DNA of 26,513 nucleotides from JAGOTT01 sp964450795 (lineage in GTDB: Bacteria; Patescibacteriota; Minisyncoccia; Moranbacterales; UBA1568): contig CAYVDI010000007.1 in assembly GCA_964450795.1 (NCBI GenBank), positions 1 to 26,513 on the forward strand. The letters are read 5' to 3'. The position numbers were made by a program, and so were the translations under genes. The notes below the pieces were generated by a model. That model saw nothing but the letters and a program-made list of their open reading frames with translations, ran no database searches and had not been told where the DNA came from. Numbering within the stretch: position 1 is the first letter of the stretch; each line of letters begins with the position of its first letter. Positions 8,702 to 14,497 of the stretch are shown here, in pieces.

Positions 8702-9829
8702 ATGGGTATTATGAGCAATGAAATCCGTATCGTCCTTACCGGTGGCTTGTCCGGCGGGCACACCTTTCCCCTCATCGCGGTCGCGCGTGCGATCCGTGAG
8801 CGTGCGGGCGTCCCGGTTTCTTTCCTGTATCTTGGATCGAAAGGGCAATTTGAGGGCTCGGCCATGGCCGCCGAAGGCATTCCCATAAAGGGCGTCCTTT
8901 CCGGAAAGATCCGTCGGTATTTCTCATTCATGAATTTCGTCGATCCTTTCAAGGTTCCGATCGGATTCATGCAATCACTCTTCCATCTCTTCGCCTATAT
9001 GCCGGATGCCGTGTTCGCGAAGGGCGGGTCGGTTTCGGTTCCGGTGTGTTTGGCGGCCTGGGTGTTCCGGATTCCTGTCGTCATTCATGATTCCGATGCC
9101 GTTGCCGGTCGCGCGAACCGTTTCCTGGCGGGGCTCGCTTCAAGGATCGCTATCGCGTATCCGTCGGCGCAGGAATTTTTTCCAGCGGGAAAGACGGCGC
9201 TCACCGGAAATCCGGTCCGGCAGGAAATTCTTTCCGGTGACGCGAAGCGCGCGGAGGGGCGATTCGGGATATCACCGGAAAGACCGATGATACTCGTACT
9301 CGGCGGGAGTCAGGGCGCACAGTCGCTCAACAAAGCCGTGGCGCGAATCCTTCCTGACCTCCTTCGCGAGTCGCAGGTCATCCATCAGACCGGTGATGCA
9401 AACTACGATGAGACCGTTTCTCTTGCGGGAGAAGTCGGCGTCAAGGCCGGATACGGTGGGTATGTTCCCGTCCCGTTTCTCGGTCCGGAGGATCTTGCGG
9501 ATGTCATAACTCGGGCCGATATCGTCGTTTCCCGGGCCGGAGCGGGTTCGATCGCGGAGCTTGCCGCGTGCGGGAAGACGACCGTCCTTGTTCCGCTTCC
9601 GAGCGCCGCGAACGATGAACAGCGCAAGAACGCGTACGACGTGGCGCGGTTCGGTGGCGCGCTCGTTCTGGAGGAATCGAATCTCGGTGAGCATCTCTTC
9701 TTTTCAAAAGTCGATGAGCTGCTCAAGAATCCGACCCTTCGGAACGATATGTCGACGAAGATCAGGGCGTTTCATAATCCGGAATCCGCGAATATGATCG
9801 CGGACGGAGTGTTGTCACTCGTTTCATAG
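8702..9829 (+). CDS. murG: UDP-GlcNAc:lipid I N-acetylglucosaminyltransferase MurG
   Basis: 375 residues. MurG adds GlcNAc to lipid I at the inner face of the membrane, completing lipid II. GT-B fold: glycine loop GGLSGGHT (14-21), lipid-side GGSVSVPV (108-115), second glycine loop GGSQGAQSLN (201-210) and donor-site motif SRAGAGSIAELAACGKTT (277-294), followed by VPLPSAANDEQ. The first glycine loop has Leu-Ser where many homologues have Thr-Gly or Ala-Gly, a mild variation. An alternative start is the ATG at 8711; neither start has a clear ribosome-binding site, and the one-base distance from ftsW suggests translational coupling. Confidence 0.95.
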   Translation: MGIMSNEIRIVLTGGLSGGHTFPLIAVARAIRERAGVPVSFLYLGSKGQFEGSAMAAEGIPIKGVLSGKIRRYFSFMNFVDPFKVPIGFMQSLFHLFAYMPDAVFAKGGSVSVPVCLAAWVFRIPVVIHDSDAVAGRANRFLAGLASRIAIAYPSAQEFFPAGKTALTGNPVRQEILSGDAKRAEGRFGISPERPMILVLGGSQGAQSLNKAVARILPDLLRESQVIHQTGDANYDETVSLAGEVGVKAGYGGYVPVPFLGPEDLADVITRADIVVSRAGAGSIAELAACGKTTVLVPLPSAANDEQRKNAYDVARFGGALVLEESNLGEHLFFSKVDELLKNPTLRNDMSTKIRAFHNPESANMIADGVLSLVS

Positions 9830-9843
9830 CGATACGATCCCGT

Positions 9844-11265
9844 ATGACTGAACCAACTCTCCATTCCTCGTTTCAGGGAAAGCGCATCCACATGATCGGC
9901 GTGAAGGGAGCCGGTATGGCGGCGCTTGCGGAGATATATGTCCGAAGCGGAGCGCGGGTGACCGGGTCCGATACCGGCGAGGCGTTCTTCACGGACGCGG
10001 TGCTTGATATGCTCCGGATCGTTCCGGCGGTCGGATTCCGGTCGGAAAATATCCCGAAGGACGCCGATATGGTCGTCTATTCGACCGCTTATTCGCGCGA
10101 GGCGAATCCCGAGCTTGAAGCGGCTTTCGGAATGGGTATTCCGGTCCTTTCGTATCCGGAGGCGGTCGGCGAATGCACGAAGGAAAAGCTCGGGCTGCTT
10201 GTTTCCGGAACGCACGGGAAAACCACGACCTCCGCGCTCCTGGCGGAAACGCTCCGCGAATGCGGGCTCGACCCCTCGGCGGTCATCGGAAGCCGCGTCC
10301 GGAATTGGAAGGGGAACGCGCTTTCCGGGTCCGGAAAACACTTCGTTCTTGAGGCGGACGAATATCAGAACAAGCTCAGGTTCTATCATCCGTTCGGGGT
10401 TATTCTGACCAGCGTCGACTGGGATCATCCGGATTTTTTCCCTGATGTCGAGAGCTATCGGAACGTCTTCCGGGAATTCGTGCGCCGCATACCTCGGCAC
10501 GGTGTTCTTGTCTACTGCAACGATTCCGCGACGGTGGCGGAAATCGCATCCGAAGCCGTTTGCGAGAAGCGAAGTTACGGATTTCATGAGCAGTCCGATT
10601 TTCTCATAAAGGGGTATGAGCCGAGAGTGCCCGAGGCCGGTTCGGATCCGAGCGGGGAGAAACAGCGGTTCGAGGTGTCTTCGCATGGAGACTCGCTTGG
10701 AACGTTCTCACTCCGTCTTGCTGGGCGACACAATGCGCAGAACGCCGCGGCGGTCATAGCGCTCGCGTCGTTCCTGAAGCTCGACATGGAGGGGGTTCGC
10801 AGGGGACTTGCCGTGTTCCCTGGGACAAAGCGGCGGTTCGAATATATCGGTCGGAAGGACGGGGCGTTCGTGTATGACGATTATGCCCATCATCCGGAGG
10901 AGATCATGGCGACTATCGGTGCGTTCCGGGATCTTTATCCGGATCGTCGGCTGATCGCGGTGTTCCATCCTCATACCTTCAGTCGGACGGAGGCGCTCCT
11001 GTCGGAATTTTCGCAATGCTTCGAAGGAGCGAGCCGGGTCATGGTGCTCGACGTGTATGGAAGCGCCCGGGAACAGGGCGGGACGGTCTCTTCTGTCGAT
11101 CTTGTCCGGGAGATAAACCGATATGTCCCCGGGAAAGCGGAGCACGTCGGGACTATCGACGGCGCCGTGACGGAAATAAGGAAAATTCTCGGGAAGGACG
11201 ACCTTGTCGTGACGTTCGGTGCCGGAAACGTCTGGGAAGTCGCGAAGCGGCTCGTGGAAGCATGA
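9844..11265 (+). CDS. murC: UDP-N-acetylmuramate--L-alanine ligase MurC
   Basis: 473 residues. MurC joins L-alanine to UDP-MurNAc with ATP, the first step of stem-peptide synthesis. The N-terminal UDP-binding loop is IGVKGAGMAALAE (18-30). The ATP-binding P-loop is SGTHGKTTTSALLAE (121-135). The metal/substrate region is LEADEYQNKLRFYHP (169-183) followed by DWDHPDFF (192-199). The third domain has DDYAHHPEEI (345-354) and FHPHTFSRTEALL. The EADEY form resembles the recycling ligase Mpl more than the EADES of typical MurC. The position between murG and murB, and the absence of any recycling gene here, favour MurC. Confidence 0.9.
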   Translation: MTEPTLHSSFQGKRIHMIGVKGAGMAALAEIYVRSGARVTGSDTGEAFFTDAVLDMLRIVPAVGFRSENIPKDADMVVYSTAYSREANPELEAAFGMGIPVLSYPEAVGECTKEKLGLLVSGTHGKTTTSALLAETLRECGLDPSAVIGSRVRNWKGNALSGSGKHFVLEADEYQNKLRFYHPFGVILTSVDWDHPDFFPDVESYRNVFREFVRRIPRHGVLVYCNDSATVAEIASEAVCEKRSYGFHEQSDFLIKGYEPRVPEAGSDPSGEKQRFEVSSHGDSLGTFSLRLAGRHNAQNAAAVIALASFLKLDMEGVRRGLAVFPGTKRRFEYIGRKDGAFVYDDYAHHPEEIMATIGAFRDLYPDRRLIAVFHPHTFSRTEALLSEFSQCFEGASRVMVLDVYGSAREQGGTVSSVDLVREINRYVPGKAEHVGTIDGAVTEIRKILGKDDLVVTFGAGNVWEVAKRLVEA

Positions 11266-11299
11266 TGTGGGGAGTTAAATCGCATAAACGAAACACGGT

Positions 11300-12238
11300 A
11301 TGACTTTTCGAAGCAATGTCCCGCTTGCGCCCTATACGACATTCCGAATAGGCGGTCCGGCGAAGCTTTTTGCCGAGGCGTCGAACGCCATCGAGCTTGC
11401 CGAATGTTATGAGCGTGCGCAGAAAGAGCGTCTGCCGGTTTTCGTATTTTCCGGAGGGAGCAACGTGCTCTTTTCCGATGATGGTTTTTCGGGACTCGTC
11501 GTCCGTCTTACCGACGGCGGTCTTCAGATACAGCAGAGCGGTCGGATGTCCGTCGGTGCCGGGAAGACGCTGTCGGAAGTGGTGTTCGCCGCCTGTGAAG
11601 CGGGTCTTTCGGGAATTGAAAATCTCGCCGGTATACCGGGATCGGTCGGTGGCGCCATCCGCGGCAATGCGGGAGCCTTCGGCGTCGAGATCGGCGATCG
11701 GGTCGCTTCCGTGAAAGCGCTCGATTCCGAAACGGGTATGGTGAAGGAATACGCGCAGGCGGAATGCGGCTTCGGGTACCGTTCGAGCCTTTTCAAATTC
11801 CATTCCAAATACATCGTACTGTCCGCCGAACTGCAGCTTTTCCCGATGATGAATCCGGGGGAGCTGCTTTCCGCGGCGCAGGAGATCCGGGACAAACGGG
11901 AGGAGAAGCATCCGCAGGACGTTTTCTGCGCCGGGTCGTTCTTCATGAATCCGGTCGTGAAGGACGAACGCCTGAGACAGGAGTTCGTGAAGGAGTCCGG
12001 AAAGCAGCCGAAGGATGACAAGCTTCCGGCAGGCTGGCTTATCGACCAGGTCGGGCTTCGCGGGAAGATCATCGGACATGCCAAGATAAGCGAGGTGCAC
12101 CCGAATTATCTCGTCAACACCGGCGGCGCGACCGCGGAAGATGTCATTACGCTCGCGTCCATCGTGAAACAGCGTGTACGCGACGAGCTGCACGTGCAGC
12201 TCCGCGAGGAAGTCCAGTTCGTCGGTTTCGGAGAATGA
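11300..12238 (+). CDS. murB: UDP-N-acetylenolpyruvoylglucosamine reductase MurB
   Basis: 312 residues. MurB is an FAD enzyme that reduces UDP-GlcNAc-enolpyruvate to UDP-MurNAc with NADPH, supplying the substrate of MurC. FAD-binding motifs: TTFRIGGPAK (13-22), SGGSNVL (51-57) and GIPGSVGGAIRGNAGAFG (111-128). Catalytic-site residues by family alignment: Tyr160-Arg161 in GYRSSLFK, Ser213 in AGSFFMNP, and Glu304 near the C-terminus in REEVQF. The substrate loop PAGWLID..GLRG and HPNYLVN are also present. It follows murC after 34 bases and overlaps the next small gene by four bases (ATGA). Confidence 0.96.
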   Translation: MTFRSNVPLAPYTTFRIGGPAKLFAEASNAIELAECYERAQKERLPVFVFSGGSNVLFSDDGFSGLVVRLTDGGLQIQQSGRMSVGAGKTLSEVVFAACEAGLSGIENLAGIPGSVGGAIRGNAGAFGVEIGDRVASVKALDSETGMVKEYAQAECGFGYRSSLFKFHSKYIVLSAELQLFPMMNPGELLSAAQEIRDKREEKHPQDVFCAGSFFMNPVVKDERLRQEFVKESGKQPKDDKLPAGWLIDQVGLRGKIIGHAKISEVHPNYLVNTGGATAEDVITLASIVKQRVRDELHVQLREEVQFVGFGE

Positions 12239-12555
12239 TAATCAATGATCCGGAAAAACATATGTCGGAAATCATGGAAGAAGGAGTCGGACTCGGGATA
12301 CGGAAACCGGAAGTGGCGCCGTCGGAATCCGTCACGGAATCCGGGAAGAAGACGGAGAATTATCTGAATCGGATCAAGTCGGGTGCATCCGTGCTTGCCG
12401 CCGAGGAGCCGGAATACGAAGGAGAGCCGAATACGGAGGGGTTGCAGATATGTGACCACTGCGGGAACCCGTCGCAATACCTGTATTCAGCCGGAGCGCG
12501 GGCCAGGATATACTGTTCGGATCATTGCCGGAAAGCCGAGTCGAATCAGGCTTGA
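12235..12555 (+). CDS. Small Cys4 zinc-ribbon-like protein, function unknown
   Basis: 106 residues from the ATG at 12235, which overlaps the murB stop as ATGA. An ATG at 12262 is an alternative. The N-terminal two-thirds is acidic and probably unstructured. The C-terminal 35 residues hold a CxxC...CxxxC set: Cys73, Cys76, Cys94 and Cys98 in ICDHCGNPSQY...IYCSDHCRK, which suggests one structural zinc. I do not recognise the family. Coupling to murB places it in the wall-synthesis operon, but that may be chance, since it is followed directly by a new promoter at 12574. Confidence 0.68.
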   Translation: MIINDPEKHMSEIMEEGVGLGIRKPEVAPSESVTESGKKTENYLNRIKSGASVLAAEEPEYEGEPNTEGLQICDHCGNPSQYLYSAGARARIYCSDHCRKAESNQA

Positions 12556-12573
12556 AACCTGGAATTTTCTCTA

Positions 12574-12602
12574 TTGACAAGATCGGTTTTTTTCTGTATA
12601 AT
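12574..12602 (+). promoter_or_regulatory. Consensus sigma70-type promoter
   Basis: Perfect TTGACA (12574-12579) and perfect TATAAT (12597-12602) with a 17-bp spacer: the strongest promoter in the window. Transcription would start near 12609, giving a leader of about 87 bases before the ATG at 12696. Confidence 0.92.
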
Positions 12603-12639
12603 GGAAGTGTAAGTGAAGTGGGATGTAAACGAATCTTCA

Positions 12640-12679
12640 GGGGGTGAAGGGTTTTTCCTTCGCTCCCTTTCCGTTTTTT
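12640..12679 (+). terminator. Attenuator-like intrinsic terminator inside a 5' leader
   Basis: Bases 12640-12650 pair with 12657-12667 (11 bp including two G-U pairs, loop GTTTTT). A T-rich tail follows at 12668-12679 ending in TTTTTT. The hairpin lies between the promoter at 12574-12602 and the Shine-Dalgarno at 12683-12689, so it sits inside the leader and cannot serve only the upstream operon. Confidence 0.65.
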
Positions 12680-12695
12680 GACAAAGGAGAACATC

Positions 12696-13001
12696 ATGAG
12701 CGATCTCATCACCAGGACGCTCATCCAGAGCGTTCATAGCAAGTGTCCGCAATGCGGGCATGAGTACGAAGTGCCGGTCTCGGTGGCCGTAAGCGTCGAA
12801 GTCTCTGTCGGTCCGGTCATGTGCGCATACTGCGAACATCCGATCTACTGCTTCGATGAGAAGCAGGATATACCCCACGAGACTGTGGTATTCATCGAAA
12901 ACGGCGTGGAAAAGGAAGGTGATGCATATTTCCATCCGTCGTGTCGTGAGCATTATCACGTCGACATGAAGCTTTCCGGGAAGAAATATCCCGTGAACTG
13001 A
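12696..13001 (+). CDS. Small Cys/His-rich (probable zinc-binding) protein
   Basis: 101 residues. The start at 12696 is fixed by AAAGGAG at 12683-12689 with a 6-base spacing. Likely metal ligands: Cys17 and Cys20 in KCPQCGHEY, Cys43 and Cys46 in MCAYCEHP, Cys52, and a distal FHPSCREHYH cluster (His80, Cys83, His86, His88). This could make one four-Cys ribbon plus a second mixed site. FHPSC recalls LIM-like or other treble-clef knuckles, but no family can be named. It has its own consensus promoter, an attenuator-like leader and a downstream terminator, so it is a single-gene unit likely to be strongly and conditionally expressed. Confidence 0.8.
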   Translation: MSDLITRTLIQSVHSKCPQCGHEYEVPVSVAVSVEVSVGPVMCAYCEHPIYCFDEKQDIPHETVVFIENGVEKEGDAYFHPSCREHYHVDMKLSGKKYPVN

Positions 13002-13021
13002 TCAGGAAAGGAGATTGCGGC

Positions 13022-13138
13022 ATGAAACAGTATACACGCGGGCCAGGAGTAATTCCTCGCCCGTTTTCATTTCCCGAAAAACCGTCGCCTGCGCGCTTTC
13101 CAGCGCAAGAAAGAAACGCTATACTACGTTTGTATTAA
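13022..13138 (+). CDS. Possible 38-residue ORF overlapping a terminator
   Basis: An ATG at 13022 is preceded by AAAGGAG (13007-13013) at an 8-base spacing, as good a ribosome-binding site as the gene before it. The reading frame (MKQYTRGPGVIPRPFSFPEK...) runs to TAA at 13136-13138. It contains the terminator hairpin at 13039-13063 and the -10 element of the HPF promoter, which argues against a conserved protein. It could be a leader-type peptide whose translation melts the terminator, or chance. Confidence 0.28.
   Translation: MKQYTRGPGVIPRPFSFPEKPSPARFPAQERNAILRLY
13039..13070 (+). terminator. Intrinsic terminator after the Cys/His-rich gene
   Basis: CGGGC (13039-13043) pairs with GCCCG (13059-13063) and AGGA (13045-13048) with TCCT (13054-13057). 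There is one C-C mismatch and a five-base loop, followed by TTTTCATTT. Confidence 0.7.
13097..13125 (+). promoter_or_regulatory. Promoter for the hibernation factor gene
   Basis: TTTCCA (13097-13102, four of six matches) and TATACT (13120-13125, five of six) with a 17-bp spacer, 42 bases before the HPF ATG. Confidence 0.6.
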
Positions 13139-13167
13139 TAGCGGATGGTAATTCATAAGAAAACGCT

Positions 13168-13518
13168 ATGAAGACGCGATTTCTGTGGAAGGATATGGAG
13201 GCGAGCGGGAGGGCGCAGGAGTATATCCTGAAACGGCTCGGGGAGGTGGCGGATCTGTTCAGCCGATCGTCTTTGTATGAAATCGAGGTGAGTCAGGACA
13301 AGCGCGGGTTTTTCCGGGTCGAGGTGAATGTCAGCGAGCCGAAGGCGCTCCATCGCGCGGAAGAGACTTCGAAAAGCATCGAGGGATCGATCGATATGGT
13401 GATCGAAAAACTCAGGAGCCAGATCACCCGTATCAAGGATAAGGAGCGCGAACTCGAGGAGCGCGGCGCGCGGTCGATCAAGAAGAAGACCGTTCTTGAC
13501 GAGGCGGCGAGGTTTTAG
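13168..13518 (+). CDS. hpf: Ribosome hibernation promoting factor, short form (HPF/RaiA family)
   Basis: 116 residues. These proteins bind the 30S subunit in the tRNA/mRNA channel and silence ribosomes in starvation or stationary phase. The S30AE domain fills the protein: KTRFLWKDMEASGRAQEYIL at the start, a central beta strand FFRVEVNVSEPKA, and the closing helix SIDMVIEKLRSQITRIKDKE typical of the family. The C-terminal dimerisation domain of long HPF is absent. No strong Shine-Dalgarno is seen, but a promoter lies just upstream. Assignment to HPF or to YfiA/RaiA is not possible on sequence alone. Confidence 0.88.
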   Translation: MKTRFLWKDMEASGRAQEYILKRLGEVADLFSRSSLYEIEVSQDKRGFFRVEVNVSEPKALHRAEETSKSIEGSIDMVIEKLRSQITRIKDKERELEERGARSIKKKTVLDEAARF

Positions 13519-13537
13519 GTGATAAACGATCTAATGA

Positions 13538-13801
13538 ATGTGCGCTATGTTTGAACGCCCATCGGAGGTGACGGATGAAAATCCTAAGGAGGAACTTCCT
13601 CGTTTTGAGGCGGTTGCGGATGCTTTGTCGAAGGAGGAGCAGGCGGAGTTCGCTCTGTTATCGGAGCAGGTTTCCGATGTGGCGGAATCGCATGGCGGAA
13701 GGATCGATGACGCGAAGCTGACATCGGCAGAGAGGGAGCTTGTCGATCGGTATACGGAGCTGAAATCCCGTGCGTTTGGGAATATCCGGATGGCGGAATA
13801 G
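13538..13801 (+). CDS. Small acidic hypothetical protein
   Basis: 87 residues from the ATG at 13538, or 84 from 13547. Acidic and predicted mainly helical, without Cys pairs, TM helix or a recognised motif. The central part (EEQAEFALLSEQVSDVAESH) could form a short coiled coil. It starts 19 bases after hpf and may be co-transcribed with it. No family recognised. The frame is supported by codon use like the neighbours and by tight packing. Confidence 0.55.
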   Translation: MCAMFERPSEVTDENPKEELPRFEAVADALSKEEQAEFALLSEQVSDVAESHGGRIDDAKLTSAERELVDRYTELKSRAFGNIRMAE

Positions 13802-13810
13802 CACCGCTTC

Positions 13811-13889
13811 ATGTTTTTTGTGTTTCGATTTTCCCATTGACGGGGATGTTTTTTTGTGTCAAAGTGACCGGTTCTTTCAATTGACGGGG
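13811..13889 (+). repeat. Two-part imperfect direct repeat before the 13901 gene
   Basis: ATGTTTTTTGTGT at 13811 recurs with one extra T at 13846, and ATTGACGGGG at 13836-13845 recurs at 13880-13889, 44 bases on. Each ATTGACGGGG contains a TTGACG -35-like hexamer, but no good -10 follows either. The stretch may hold paired operators or a weak promoter. Confidence 0.5.
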
Positions 13890-13900
13890 GAGGGTGAAAA

Positions 13901-14446
13901 ATGGGGAAAAGGCTGAAGTATCATCCGACCAGCGTGCCGGGTGTCCTGATGACGAACGGCGAATTCGGCCGGGAAATCATGTCGAGGTGGTCGTGCGATG
14001 AGATCGATTCGTTTCTTTGCGGCGTGCGCGATGAGCTGAAGCGTCAGATGGATGCCGATCGGAATCGCGGATATGTCAGGCTTTGCGTGCTTCAGGACGA
14101 GATGCTTGATGCTTTGGAGCTTTTCCGGTCGACGTTTTCGGGGAAATGCATCGGTTCCGGAACCGGCGGTGAAATCGGTTTCACCGGATCATCATACGAG
14201 GCTGGTGTGGCCGTGATGCGCATGCGGTACGATCGGATCGGTCCGATCTGGTCGGGAGTCTGGTTCGGTCTGAGAGGGAGGATCGTCTGTCGGGGGGATC
14301 GTCGGCTTTCGGATATGCGTGCGCTTGTCAGGGAAGTCCGCCGGGCGAATTACCGCATGTTCCTCCTCTGCGCGCCGTTCATGGAGCATGAGTTTCTTCT
14401 GGAAAACGGCGGGAAACCGCTTTCTCTCGATGACCTTCGTCTTTGA
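13901..14446 (+). CDS. Hypothetical protein
   Basis: 181 residues. The ATG at 13901 has GGAGGG at 13890-13895, spacing 5. Mixed alpha/beta composition, no TM helix, no recognised family. A helical segment lies at about 30-80 (CDEIDSFLCGVRDELKRQMD) and a Gly-rich turn at about 87-98. A Trp/Phe/Arg-rich strand region follows at about 110-130, and FMEHEFLL near the C-terminus. The stop codon lies within the stem-loop that terminates the gene and that also carries the secA -35 element. Function unknown. Confidence 0.68.
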   Translation: MGKRLKYHPTSVPGVLMTNGEFGREIMSRWSCDEIDSFLCGVRDELKRQMDADRNRGYVRLCVLQDEMLDALELFRSTFSGKCIGSGTGGEIGFTGSSYEAGVAVMRMRYDRIGPIWSGVWFGLRGRIVCRGDRRLSDMRALVREVRRANYRMFLLCAPFMEHEFLLENGGKPLSLDDLRL

Positions 14447-14463
14447 CGAGGGTCTTTTTCTTT
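14433..14463 (+). terminator. Intrinsic terminator overlapping the stop codon and the secA -35
   Basis: Bases 14433-14441 pair with 14445-14453 (nine pairs, one G-U), loop TTT, then CTTTTTCTTT. The upstream gene's TGA (14444-14446) and the TTGACG of the next promoter both fall within the structure. Confidence 0.78.
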
Positions 14464-14471
14464 GGTAGACT
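14443..14471 (+). promoter_or_regulatory. secA promoter
   Basis: TTGACG (14443-14448) and TAGACT (14466-14471) separated by 17 bp. The predicted start near 14478 lies 20 bases before the secA ATG. This also rules out the upstream in-frame TTG at 14462 as the start. Confidence 0.75.
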
Positions 14472-14497
14472 GGAGCGGCTTTATTAAGGCAAAAACC

